From Streptomyces sp. PH10-H1 (GTDB taxonomy: Bacteria > Actinomycetota > Actinomycetes > Streptomycetales > Streptomycetaceae), in NCBI RefSeq assembly GCF_030063355.1, contig NZ_JASISZ010000025.1, positions 40,803 to 91,401 of the forward strand: a stretch of 50,599 bases of DNA, in the 5' to 3' direction. Positions 25,505-35,012 of this stretch are shown here, in pieces; the first letter of the stretch is position 1, and each line of letters begins with the position of its first letter. Made by a program: the position numbers and the translations under genes. The notes under the pieces were generated by a model. The model had not been told where the DNA came from. It ran no database searches and saw nothing but the letters and a program-made list of their open reading frames with translations.

Positions 25505-27160
25505 TCAGTGGGCCGGCAGCGGCAGCTCCTCCTTGACGCCCGGCTCGCCGGAGTCGGCGGTGTAGTCCGCGGGAGAGGTCTCGTCTATCCCGTCGGGCGC
25601 CTTGAGGGCCTTCAGCACGAAGGTGAGGACGACCGCCACCACGACGTTGATCACGAAGGCGGTGAGGCCGATGTAGCCCTTCTCACCGATGTACGGGATC
25701 AGGTTGGTGTTCCCGAAGTGGTCCTGGGTGGCGCTCGGCGTGTCGTACGCCTTCCAGGTGCCGTAGAACATGCCCGCGGCCCAGCCCGCCAGCAGCGCCC
25801 AGCGGTGGAACCACCGGGTGAACAGGCCGCCGACGATCGCCGGGACGGTCTGCAGGATCCAGATGCCGCCCAGCAGCTGGAAGTTGATCGCCACCGTCTT
25901 GTCCATGGTGAGGACGAACACCAGCGCGCCGACCTTCACCAGCAGCGACACCAGCTTGGAGACCTTGGTCTCCTGCGCGGGGGTCGCGTCGGGCTTGATG
26001 AAGTCCTTGTAGATGTTGCGGGTGAACAGGTTCGCCGCGGCGATCGACATGATGGCCGCCGGCACCAGCGCTCCGATGCCGATCGCGGCGAAGGCCACGC
26101 CCGCGAACCAGTCGGGGAACATGTTCTCGAACAGCTGCGGGATCGCCGTCTGCGGGTTGTAGCCCTTGACCCCGACGCCGACACCGGCCGCCAGCGCCAT
26201 GAAGCCGAGCATCGCCAGCAGGCCCAGCATCAGCAAGTACAGCGGCAGGATGGTGGTGTTGCGGCGGATGACGTTGCGGCTTCTGCTGGAGAGCACCGCG
26301 GTCACCGAGTGCGGGTACAGGAACAGCGCCATGGCCGAGCCGAGCGCCAGGGTCGCGTACGCCCACTGCGCCTGGGGTCCGGTCACCAGGGAGCCGCGTG
26401 GCTTCCCGGTCGCCGGGTTGACCGTCGAGTACGCCTTGCCCGCCTTGGCGAAGATGGCGTCGAATCCGCCCATCTTGTACGGGATGTAGATGATCGCCAC
26501 CGCGATGACGATGTAGATCAGGGCGTCCTTGACGAAGGCGATCATCGCGGGCGCGCGCAGCCCGGAGGAGTACGTGTACGCCGCGAGCACGCCGAACGCG
26601 ATCAGCAGCGGCAGGTCCTTCATGAACCAGCTGGCGTTCTCGCCGCCGCCCACGCCCATCACGTCCAGAACCGCCTGGATCCCGACGAGTTGCAGCGCGA
26701 TGTACGGCATCGTGGCGAGGATGCCGGTGACGGCCATGGCCAGCGACAGCCCCTTGGAGCCGAAGCGGCCGCGGATGAAGTCCGAGGACGTCACGTAGCC
26801 GTGCTTGTGCGATATCGACCAGAGCCGCGGCAGGAAGAGGAAGACCAGCGGGTACGTGATGATCGTGTAGGGCACCGCGAAGAATCCGGCCGCGCCCGCC
26901 GCGTAGATCGCCGCCGGGACGGCGACGAAGGTGTACGCGGTGTAGAGGTCGCCGCCGAGCAGGAACCAGGTGATCCAGGTGCCGAAGTTCCGGCCGCCAA
27001 GACCCCATTCGTCGAGGCTGAGCGCGTTGTCCGCGCGGCGCCAGCGGGCCGCCAGGAAACCCATGGCGGTGACCGCCACGAAGAAGAAGATGAAGACGCC
27101 GAGCGCCACACCGTCACGCCACCGGTCATTTCGCGGCCCCCTTGCGTGCGCGCTCCTCAC
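25505..27160 (-). CDS. Sodium:solute symporter family permease
   Basis: A 551-residue SSS-family transporter with about 13 hydrophobic helices. Family landmarks are GGRNFGTWITWFLLGGDLYTAYTFVAVPA near the N-terminus and RNTTILPLYLLMLGLLAMLGF with LVPAAIMSIAAANLFTRNIYKDF in the middle. Pairing with a DUF3311 protein is typical of monocarboxylate or acetate-like permeases, so a short-chain organic acid is a reasonable guess. The start is uncertain: GTG 27160 overlaps the DUF3311 gene, GTG 27109 would give MALGVF, and ATG 27129 is out of frame. Confidence 0.9.
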   Translation of the reverse strand: MRSAHARGPRNDRWRDGVALGVFIFFFVAVTAMGFLAARWRRADNALSLDEWGLGGRNFGTWITWFLLGGDLYTAYTFVAVPAAIYAAGAAGFFAVPYTIITYPLVFLFLPRLWSISHKHGYVTSSDFIRGRFGSKGLSLAMAVTGILATMPYIALQLVGIQAVLDVMGVGGGENASWFMKDLPLLIAFGVLAAYTYSSGLRAPAMIAFVKDALIYIVIAVAIIYIPYKMGGFDAIFAKAGKAYSTVNPATGKPRGSLVTGPQAQWAYATLALGSAMALFLYPHSVTAVLSSRSRNVIRRNTTILPLYLLMLGLLAMLGFMALAAGVGVGVKGYNPQTAIPQLFENMFPDWFAGVAFAAIGIGALVPAAIMSIAAANLFTRNIYKDFIKPDATPAQETKVSKLVSLLVKVGALVFVLTMDKTVAINFQLLGGIWILQTVPAIVGGLFTRWFHRWALLAGWAAGMFYGTWKAYDTPSATQDHFGNTNLIPYIGEKGYIGLTAFVINVVVAVVLTFVLKALKAPDGIDETSPADYTADSGEPGVKEELPLPAH

Positions 27161-27404
27161 GGCGGACCAGGAGGTAGGCGATCGTGGTCAGTCCGGCCGA
27201 GATGAACACCCAGGCCATCTGGTACCAGTAGAAGAACGGGATGCCGATGAACTCCGGCGTCAGCCGCGCGTAGGAACCGACCCACAGCATCGCGACGAAC
27301 GGGATGACCAGGCATACACCGGCCACCACACGCGAAGGTGTGACGACCGGTGTGCGGCTGGACGTACCGGGCGTATTGGGCGTGTTGGGCGGTGGTGCTG
27401 ACAT
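27126..27404 (-). CDS. DUF3311 small membrane partner of the symporter
   Basis: A 92-residue protein with two hydrophobic helices (about 26-44 and 57-80) and the DUF3311 pattern GIPFFYWYQMAWVFISAG. The N-terminus is Pro/Thr-rich; the C-terminus is basic. It directly precedes and overlaps the symporter gene. Such small proteins are regularly encoded with SSS permeases and are thought to be accessory subunits. Start ATG 27404. Confidence 0.9.
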   Translation of the reverse strand: MSAPPPNTPNTPGTSSRTPVVTPSRVVAGVCLVIPFVAMLWVGSYARLTPEFIGIPFFYWYQMAWVFISAGLTTIAYLLVRREERARKGAAK

Positions 27405-27594
27405 CTTCTCGGCTCCGTCCCCTAGAGCGAATCTCCTGCTGAATGCGCAGGAAATCTAGGGCAGCGGTCCGCCACGCGTCACTACCGGTCCGTATATCGG
27501 TACGGAGTCGATCCCGGACGAGAACGGGATCAGCGGGGGTATGCCGCGAATCGTGCGGGAATCACCCGGGTGTCGAGCCGCGGCCGGCCGGGGT

Positions 27595-28425
<831 letters not shown>

Positions 28426-28550
28426 CTATCGCGGCTCACATGGTGGCACGGGCTGCTGTGGTCCAGGGGGCCGCAGGCAGGTGACGTCCCCCTCAGGTGT
28501 CGGTCCGATAACAGAGCCGACAGCGCTTCTTATACACCCTTGACACCCCT

Positions 28551-28566
28551 AAAGGTCTAGGCCAAG
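28551..28566. promoter_or_regulatory. DasR operator (dre), weaker copy
   Basis: AAAGGTCTAGGCCAAG matches 11 of 16 positions of the dre consensus ACTGGTCTAGACCACT. A TTGACA hexamer lies just upstream at 28540-28545. Confidence 0.7.
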
Positions 28567-28574
28567 CTGCGCTC

Positions 28575-28590
28575 ACTGGTCTAAACCATT
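28575..28590. promoter_or_regulatory. DasR operator (dre), strong copy
   Basis: ACTGGTCTAAACCATT matches 14 of 16 positions of the dre consensus. It is centred 24 bases from the first site, between dasR and dasA. Confidence 0.9.
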
Positions 28591-28697
28591 AAAGACCAAT
28601 CCCAGACCCACAAGCAGGACGCGGCATTTGCCGTGTCTCGCGGCAGCCGACTTTTCGGGCGGTGGGGGGTGGTTTCGGGCATCCTGAGGAGGGTGGC

Positions 28698-29993
28698 ATG
28701 AAGCGCAAGCTCATCGCGGCAATCGGTGTCGCGACCATGATCGGTGGCGTCGCGGCCTGTGGCAGCGGCACGAAGGCCAATGACGCGGCGAAGCCGGCGG
28801 ACCGCAAGGACACCGTGACCGTCTGGCTCATGAGTGACGCACAGAGCACCTGGCCCGAGCTGGTCAAGAGCGTCAACGACGAGTTCAAGGCGAAGTACCC
28901 GAACGTCACCGTCAAGGTGCAGTACCAGCAGTGGAGCGACAAGGTCCAGAAGCTGGACGCCGCGCTCTCCGGTTCCAGCGCTCCGGATGTCGTCGAGCTC
29001 GGCAACACCGAGACCATGACCTACATCCTCAACGGTGCCCTCACCGAGGTCGACAAGACCAAGTTCGAGAATTCGGCCACGTGGATCAAGGGCCTCGAGG
29101 ACACCTGCTCGTACCAGGGCAAGCTCTACTGCGTGCCGTACTACGCCGGTGCCCGTGTGGCGATCTACAACGCCGATGTCTTCAAGGCCGCCACCGGCTC
29201 CGCCGACATGCCGAAGACCGAGGCCGACCTGACCGCCGCCCTGGACAAGATCCAGACGGCCAAGGGCGCCGACAAGGCGTACTCGCCGCTCTACCTGCCG
29301 GGCGAGTACTGGTACGCGGCCATGTCCTACGTCAAGGCGTACGGCGGCCAGATCGCCAAGTACGACGGCGGCAAGTGGACCGGCACCCTGAACTCCCCCG
29401 AGGCGCAGGAAGGCCTCAAGCACTTCATCGACCTGGTCACCAAGTACAACCACGGCGACAAGACCAAGGACGAGGCGGACCACGCCGCGGTCATGGCCCA
29501 GGAGAAGACCGCGCTGATCTACGGCAACGGCTGGGAGTCCGGCAGCGTCGTCGACACGAAGGCGCCCGGCAACCCCAAGCTGAAGGACGCCATCAAGACG
29601 GCCGGCATGCCCGGCCCGAACGGCAAGGCCCTGCCGTCCTTCATCGGCGGCTCGGACCTCGCCGTGGTCGGCAAGTCCAAGGTCCAGGACCTCGCCAAGG
29701 AGTGGATCGCCAAGTTCACCAGTGAGAAGTCCGAGTCCGTGCTGGCCGGCAAGAAGATCCTGCCGAACAACACCAAGCAGTTGGAGCCGCTGAAGAGCGA
29801 CCCGGCCACCGCGCCGATCGCCAACGCGGTGCCGGACGCCTGGTTCACCCCGATCGCGCCGGGCTGGGCCACCATCGAGAAGCAGAACGTCCTGAAGAAC
29901 ATGCTTCTCGACATCATCAAGGGCAAGTCCATCGCGGACGCCACCAAGGCTGCCGACGACAAGATCAACTCGCTGATCAACAACGCCTCCTGA
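28698..29993 (+). CDS. dasA: Chitobiose-binding lipoprotein of the Das ABC transporter
   Basis: A 431-residue extracellular sugar-binding protein (family 1 solute-binding). A lipoprotein signal with lipobox VAAC (Cys21) follows MKRKLIAAIGVATMIGG. The binding fold includes TVWLMSDAQSTWPELVKSVN, APDVVELGNTE and YCVPYYAGARVAIYNADVF. DasA captures N,N'-diacetylchitobiose for import. ATG 28698 has GGAGG at 28688-28692. First gene of the das transcript, controlled by DasR. Confidence 0.97.
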   Translation: MKRKLIAAIGVATMIGGVAACGSGTKANDAAKPADRKDTVTVWLMSDAQSTWPELVKSVNDEFKAKYPNVTVKVQYQQWSDKVQKLDAALSGSSAPDVVELGNTETMTYILNGALTEVDKTKFENSATWIKGLEDTCSYQGKLYCVPYYAGARVAIYNADVFKAATGSADMPKTEADLTAALDKIQTAKGADKAYSPLYLPGEYWYAAMSYVKAYGGQIAKYDGGKWTGTLNSPEAQEGLKHFIDLVTKYNHGDKTKDEADHAAVMAQEKTALIYGNGWESGSVVDTKAPGNPKLKDAIKTAGMPGPNGKALPSFIGGSDLAVVGKSKVQDLAKEWIAKFTSEKSESVLAGKKILPNNTKQLEPLKSDPATAPIANAVPDAWFTPIAPGWATIEKQNVLKNMLLDIIKGKSIADATKAADDKINSLINNAS

Positions 29994-30032
29994 CCCCAGG
30001 CCCCGTCCCGCGGGCGGGGAGACAGGCGCTGA

Positions 30033-30070
30033 GGGAGCGGACGGTCCACGGTGGTGGGCCGTCCGCTCCC
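30033..30070 (+). terminator. Intercistronic hairpin between dasA and dasB
   Basis: A 12-bp perfect stem (30033-30044 with 30059-30070) and 14-base loop. It probably reduces read-through or stabilises the dasA message, giving more binding protein than permease. Confidence 0.7.
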
Positions 30071-30105
30071 GCACCCGGCATGGACGACGAAGAAAGGTCA
30101 GCGAG

Positions 30106-31107
30106 ATGAGTGCCGCCGACACGCATGCCACCGAGCCGTTGGAGCTGGGCCTGCCACAGAGCCCGGCACCGGACCGGCCCGCATCCGGGCGGGGGATCCG
30201 CCGCCGGTCGGCCACCCGGCAGAACAGAACCCTGCCGTACTTGCTGATCACCCCGGCCCTGGTGGTCATGGCGGGCGTGCTCGGCTGGCCGCTGATCGAC
30301 ACCGTGGTGCTGTCGTTCCAGGACATGCGGCGCAACAACCTGTGGGGCGGCACGACGCCGCCGTGGGTCGGCCTCGACCAGTACACCAAGATCCTCGGCG
30401 ACTCCGAGTTCTGGCACGTGTTCATCCGTACGGTCGTCTTCGTCGCCGTCTGCGTCTTCTTCACCATGGTGCTCGGGCTGCTCATAGCGATGCTGCTGCA
30501 GCGGGTCTCCGCATGGGTGCGGGTGATGATCACCAGCGCGATGGTCGCCGTCTGGGCGATGCCGCTGCTGGTCTCCACCTCGGTCTTCAAGTTCATGTTC
30601 GACTCGGACTACGGCCTGGTCAACCAGCTGCTCAGCAAGCTGCCCGGGGTCGACTACGCCGGGCACAACTGGTTCCTCGACCCCAACTCGGGTCTGGCGA
30701 TCATCGCCGCCCTGGTGGTCTGGGCCGCGATCCCGTTCATCGCCATCAGCCTTCACTCGGCGCTCACCCAGGTGCCCAAGGAGCTGGAGGAGGCGGCCAG
30801 GATCGACGGCGCCAACGGCTTCGGCATCTTCCGGTTCGTCACCTTCCCGGTGATCAAGCCGGTCTTCGTCATGACCACCACGCTGTCGATCATCTGGGAC
30901 TTCGGCGTGCTCGGCCAGGTGCTGCTGATGCGCAACAACCACCCGGAGCCGGACTACCAGTTGCTTGGCCTCTACTCCTTCACCCAGGCGTTCACCAGTA
31001 ACTCCTTCAGCACGGGTGCCGCGATCTCCATCATCACCGTGGTGATGCTGTCCGGCGTCTCCGTCTACTACCTGCGCCAGCTGATGAAGATCGGAGAGGT
31101 CGAGTGA
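30106..31107 (+). CDS. dasB: Chitobiose ABC transporter permease DasB
   Basis: A 333-residue binding-protein-dependent permease of the MalF type. After a Pro-rich cytoplasmic N-terminus of about 40 residues there are six hydrophobic helices. The EAA loop that contacts the ATPase reads KELEEAARIDGANGFGIFRFVTFP (about 225-250). It pairs with DasC; the ATPase is not encoded here and in Streptomyces is the shared MsiK. Start ATG 30106 with GAAAGG upstream. Confidence 0.96.
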   Translation: MSAADTHATEPLELGLPQSPAPDRPASGRGIRRRSATRQNRTLPYLLITPALVVMAGVLGWPLIDTVVLSFQDMRRNNLWGGTTPPWVGLDQYTKILGDSEFWHVFIRTVVFVAVCVFFTMVLGLLIAMLLQRVSAWVRVMITSAMVAVWAMPLLVSTSVFKFMFDSDYGLVNQLLSKLPGVDYAGHNWFLDPNSGLAIIAALVVWAAIPFIAISLHSALTQVPKELEEAARIDGANGFGIFRFVTFPVIKPVFVMTTTLSIIWDFGVLGQVLLMRNNHPEPDYQLLGLYSFTQAFTSNSFSTGAAISIITVVMLSGVSVYYLRQLMKIGEVE

Positions 31108-31958
31108 GTACCGCCGCCAAGGTCACCTACCAGAGCAAGAAGAAGAACCGCACCGGCTGGAACATCCTCGGCCTGCTCACCTTCGTGGTGATGGGCTTCC
31201 CGGTCTACTGGATGGTCATCACCGCGCTGCGGCCCAGCACCGAGATCCTCAGCTACCACCAGAAGCTGTGGCCGAGCTCGATCACGTTCGACCAGTTCCA
31301 GCGGGCGATGGACATGCCCAACTTCTGGGACAACGTGAAGAGCAGCGTGATCATCTCGCTGTTCAGCGTCGTCATCGCCATCGGCGTCGGCCTGCTCGCC
31401 GCCTACGCCCTCGGCCGCTTCCACTTCTGGGGCCGCCGCGGTCTGATGATCACGCTGCTGCTGATCCAGATGATCCCCGGCACGTCGATGCTGATCCCCA
31501 TCTACATCCAGCTCAACGACATGGGCGGGCTGAACCAGTACTGGGGTGTCATCGTCGTGTACGCGGCGACGACGCTGCCCTTCTCGGTGTGGATGCTCCG
31601 CGGATTCATCGTCAACATCCCCAAGGAGCTGGAGGAGTCGGCCATGGTCGACGGCTGCAGCCAGATGGCCGCATTCCGCCGGGTCGTCTTCCCGCTGCTC
31701 GCCCCCGGCCTCGTCGCCGCCTCGATCTACGCCCTGATGACGGCCTGGAACGAATACCTTTTCGCGTATGTCCTCCTGCAGGACAACGACAAGTACACCC
31801 TCAGCATTTGGCTGCTGAACTTCACCGGGCAGCGCGGTACCGACTTCGGCGCGCTGATGGCGGGCTCGATCCTGGTGGCCCTGCCCGTGGTGATCTTCTT
31901 CGTCATGGTCCAGCGCAAGGTCGCTTCCGGTCTGACCGCCGGGGCGGTGAAGGGATGA
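31104..31958 (+). CDS. dasC: Chitobiose ABC transporter permease DasC
   Basis: A 284-residue MalG-type permease with six hydrophobic helices and the EAA loop KELEESAMVDGCSQMAAFRRVVFP (about 173-197). The second membrane subunit of the chitobiose importer. GTG 31104 overlaps the dasB stop (GTGA), and its own stop overlaps the next start (ATGA), so the genes are translationally coupled. Confidence 0.96.
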   Translation: MSTAAKVTYQSKKKNRTGWNILGLLTFVVMGFPVYWMVITALRPSTEILSYHQKLWPSSITFDQFQRAMDMPNFWDNVKSSVIISLFSVVIAIGVGLLAAYALGRFHFWGRRGLMITLLLIQMIPGTSMLIPIYIQLNDMGGLNQYWGVIVVYAATTLPFSVWMLRGFIVNIPKELEESAMVDGCSQMAAFRRVVFPLLAPGLVAASIYALMTAWNEYLFAYVLLQDNDKYTLSIWLLNFTGQRGTDFGALMAGSILVALPVVIFFVMVQRKVASGLTAGAVKG

Positions 31959-33499
31959 CCGTCATTACTGCCGACTCCGCCCCCGACACCCTCACGCGGG
32001 ACGCGCTCGCCGTCCTGCAGCCCGGATTCATCGGGACCACCGCGCCCGAGTGGCTGCTGCGCCGGCTCGCCGAAGGCCTCGGCTCCGTGGCCCTGTTCGC
32101 CCGGAACATCGAATCGCCCGAGCAGCTGTCCGCGCTCACCGCGCAACTGCGCGCGGTACGCCCTGACGTGCTGGTCGCGGCCGACGAGGAGGGCGGCGAC
32201 GTCACCCGCCTCGAAGCGCGCACCGGATCGTCGTTCCCCGGCAATCTCGCGCTCGGCGCGGTCGACGACCCGGACCTGACGCAGGAGGTGGCGGCGGAAC
32301 TCGGCCGCCGGCTCGCGATCTGCGGGGTCAACCTCAACTGGGCGCCGTCCGCCGACGTCAACTCCGACCCGGGCAACCCGGTGATCGGCGTACGGTCCTT
32401 CGGCTCCGACCCGCACCTCGTCGCGCGCAACACCGCCGCGTACATCACGGGGCTGCAGTCCGCCGGGGTGGCGGCCTGCACCAAGCACTTCCCCGGCCAC
32501 GGCGACACCGCCGTCGACTCCCACCACTCGCTGCCGAACATCGAGGTCGGGCTGCAGACCCTGCGGGACCGCGAACTGGTGCCGTTCCGGGCCGCCATCG
32601 CCGCCGGTACCAAGGCCGTGATGAGCGCGCACATCCTGGTGCCCGCCCTCGACCCCGACCGGCCGGCCACGCTCAGCCCCAGCGCGCTCAACGGGCTGCT
32701 GCGCGCGCCCGTCGCGGAGGGCGGCCTCGGCTACGACGACCTCATCGTCACCGACGGCATCGAGATGCAGGCCATCGCGGCGACCTACGGCATCGAGCGC
32801 GGCACCGTCATGGCGCTGCTGGCCGGCGCCGACGCCATCTGCGTCGGCGGCGGTCTCGCCGACGAGGACACCGTGCTGCGACTCCGCGACGCCATCGTGC
32901 GCGCGGTGCGCGAGGGCGACCTCCCCGCGGAGCGGCTCGCCGACGCGGCCGCCCGGGTGCGGCTCCTCGCGGCATGGACGGCCGAGCGGTCGGGTGCGGC
33001 GGAGGGGACCGCACCCGACCCTGAGGTCGGCCTCATCGCGGCCCGCAGGGCCGTGCGCGTGACCCGGACGGAGGAGTACGTACCGATCGCGACCGCTCCG
33101 TACGTGGCCGCCTTCACCCCCGTGGCGAACATCGCGGTCGGCGCGGAGACACCCTGGGGCGTGGCGGCGGAACTGGAGAGGCTGCTGCCGGGCACCGTGA
33201 CCGGCACCTTCCGGGAGGCGGACGCCGCCGACGGTGGTGTGCCCGCGCTCTGCGCGAAAGTGCTGCAGTCCGCGTCCGACCGTAGGATCGTCGCAGTGGT
33301 CCGCGACGTCCACCGCCACCAGTGGATGGCCGACGCATTGGACGCCCTGCTCGCCGCCCGGCCCGACACGGTCGTGGTGGAGATGGGAGTGCCTCAGGCG
33401 CCGCCGTCCGGTGCGCTGCACATCGCGACCCACGGCGCGGCCCGCGTGTGCGGGCGAGCAGCCGCGGAGGTCATCGCCGGCAAGGAAGCCGGGGCCTGA
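31955..33499 (+). CDS. dasD: GH3 beta-N-acetylglucosaminidase DasD
   Basis: A 514-residue glycoside hydrolase family 3 protein. The NagZ-type His-Asp loop KHFPGHGDTAVDSHHSLP (about 170-187) and nucleophile aspartate in LIVTDGIEMQA are present, plus a C-terminal GH3 domain. There is no signal peptide, so it acts inside the cell on imported chitobiose, giving GlcNAc. DasD of S. coelicolor sits at this position and has this activity. It starts at ATG 31955 within the dasC stop. A role in muropeptide recycling is an alternative. Confidence 0.92.
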   Translation: MTVITADSAPDTLTRDALAVLQPGFIGTTAPEWLLRRLAEGLGSVALFARNIESPEQLSALTAQLRAVRPDVLVAADEEGGDVTRLEARTGSSFPGNLALGAVDDPDLTQEVAAELGRRLAICGVNLNWAPSADVNSDPGNPVIGVRSFGSDPHLVARNTAAYITGLQSAGVAACTKHFPGHGDTAVDSHHSLPNIEVGLQTLRDRELVPFRAAIAAGTKAVMSAHILVPALDPDRPATLSPSALNGLLRAPVAEGGLGYDDLIVTDGIEMQAIAATYGIERGTVMALLAGADAICVGGGLADEDTVLRLRDAIVRAVREGDLPAERLADAAARVRLLAAWTAERSGAAEGTAPDPEVGLIAARRAVRVTRTEEYVPIATAPYVAAFTPVANIAVGAETPWGVAAELERLLPGTVTGTFREADAADGGVPALCAKVLQSASDRRIVAVVRDVHRHQWMADALDALLAARPDTVVVEMGVPQAPPSGALHIATHGAARVCGRAAAEVIAGKEAGA

Positions 33500-33540
33500 C
33501 CGGCGCGGAGGAGATACGCAACAGCCTGGAGGCCCACCGC

Positions 33541-34611
33541 ATGACCGCCACGACTCCGGCCCAGCAGTCCCGTACGCCGGGCCGGATCATGTCCGGTGAG
33601 ATGGCCGAACAACCTGCCGTCCTGCGGCGCATCCTGGAGCGTGGCGCGCCGCGGATCCGCGAGATCGCCGAGCAGATCGCGGCGCGCAGCCCGCGCTTCG
33701 TGCTGCTCACCGCGCGCGGCACATCCGACAACGCGGCGCTGTACGCGAAGTATCTGATCGAGGTGCTGCTCGGCAAGCCGGCGGGCCTGACCTCCATGTC
33801 CACCACCACCGCCTACGGCGCGACGCCCGACCTGACGGACTGCCTGGTCATCACCGTCAGCCAGTCCGGCGGCTCGCCGGACCTGGTGGCCTCCACCCGG
33901 GCGGCACGCGAGGCCGGTGCGGTCACCCTCGCGGTGACGAACAACCCGGAGTCCCCACTCGCCGAGGTCTCCGAGTTCCACATCGATGTGCTGGCCGGTC
34001 CGGAGAAGGCGCTGCCGGCGACCAAGACGTACACCGCCGAGCTGCTCGCCCTCTATCTCTTCGTCGAGGGCCTGCGCGGCGGGGACGGCTCGGCCGCCAA
34101 GGTGCTGCCGGAGCTGGCCGAGCAGATCCTGGCGCGCGGCGCCGAGGTCAAGGCGCTGGCCGGCCGTTACCGCTTCGCCGAGCGCATGGTGATCACCTCG
34201 CGCGGCTATGGCTACCCGACCGCGAAGGAAGCCGCGCTGAAGCTGATGGAGACCAGCTACATCCCGGCCCTGGCGTACTCGGGCGCCGACCTGCTGCACG
34301 GTCCGCTGGCGATGGTCGACAACATCTCGCCGGTCATCGCCATCGTGACCGAGGGCAAGGGCGGCGAGGCCCTCCAGCCGGTCCTCGACCGGCTGCGCGG
34401 CCGCGGCGCCGACCTGGTCGTCATCGGCCCGCAGGCCCAGGTGGACGCCGCCTCCGCGGGCTTCGCCCTGCCGACGCACGGCGTCGCCGAGGAGGTCCAG
34501 CCGATCCTGGAGATCCTGCCCCTGCAGATGCTGGCCTACGAGGTCACCATCGCCCGCGGCCAGGACCCCGACGCCCCGAGAGCTCTCGCCAAGGTGACCG
34601 AGACCCACTGA
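33541..34611 (+). CDS. SIS-domain amino-sugar phosphate isomerase/deaminase
   Basis: A 356-residue protein with two SIS domains, like the isomerase half of GlmS without its glutaminase domain. Motifs are TARGTSDNAALYAKYLIE and VITVSQSGGSPDLV in the first domain, RGYGYPTAKEAALKLMET in the second, and the C-terminal ALAKVTETH. Placed after dasD it probably acts on glucosamine-6-phosphate, as a deaminase to fructose-6-phosphate and ammonia (NagB-II type). That would also remove the DasR inducer. ATG 33541 has GGAGG upstream. Confidence 0.88.
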   Translation: MTATTPAQQSRTPGRIMSGEMAEQPAVLRRILERGAPRIREIAEQIAARSPRFVLLTARGTSDNAALYAKYLIEVLLGKPAGLTSMSTTTAYGATPDLTDCLVITVSQSGGSPDLVASTRAAREAGAVTLAVTNNPESPLAEVSEFHIDVLAGPEKALPATKTYTAELLALYLFVEGLRGGDGSAAKVLPELAEQILARGAEVKALAGRYRFAERMVITSRGYGYPTAKEAALKLMETSYIPALAYSGADLLHGPLAMVDNISPVIAIVTEGKGGEALQPVLDRLRGRGADLVVIGPQAQVDAASAGFALPTHGVAEEVQPILEILPLQMLAYEVTIARGQDPDAPRALAKVTETH

Positions 34612-34619
34612 CGGCCGCG

Positions 34620-34668
34620 GATCCCCGGAACGCCCCGTCGCATCGCGCGACCCGGCCTTCCGGGGATC
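34620..34668 (+). terminator. Terminator of the das operon
   Basis: An 11-bp stem GATCCCCGGAA/TTCCGGGGATC (34620-34630 with 34658-34668) and 27-base loop, just after the SIS gene stop. Confidence 0.8.
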
Positions 34669-35012
34669 TGTGCGGTGCGGGTGCGGCACGCCGGGGAACA
34701 CCCCGGAAAACGCCACGGGCCGCGGCGCCGGGAAGGGACCCTCAGCCCTTCCAGCACCGCAGCCCGGAGCTGCTGTCGACACCGTGGCCGACGGGGTGTG
34801 CGGTTCCCCGTGGCCCAGTAGGGCCGACCGGTGAGGCCGCGGCGTAGTCAGGGCAGAGAACGCCTGGCCTCGTTCCATCCTCCTGTGCGGGGAGGATGGA
34901 GGTCTGTCGGCCCATTGTGGACTAGACCATTCGCCGTTGTCCATGGGGTCGCCGGTATCGACGGAAAAAGCCGCGGCACGAATGGCGGGAATGGGCCTGT
35001 ACGCTCGCACTC
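34669..35012. other. Intergenic control region before the histidine kinase
   Basis: No credible gene. It contains a hairpin at 34874-34900 (10-bp stem TCCATCCTCC/GGAGGATGGA, 7-base loop) and a DasR-like site at 34916-34931, both upstream of the kinase start. Confidence 0.5.
34916..34931. promoter_or_regulatory. DasR-like operator upstream of the PdtaS-type kinase
   Basis: TGTGGACTAGACCATT; aligned with dre positions 2-16, twelve of fifteen bases agree, including the ACTAGACCA core half. It lies about 82 bases before the GTG start. Prediction only. Confidence 0.55.

Noticed and set aside
27100..27129. ATG 27129 as the symporter start, overlapping the DUF3311 stop (ATGA)
   Set aside because: That frame encodes a Ser/Arg-rich shadow, not the membrane protein; the symporter lies in another frame.
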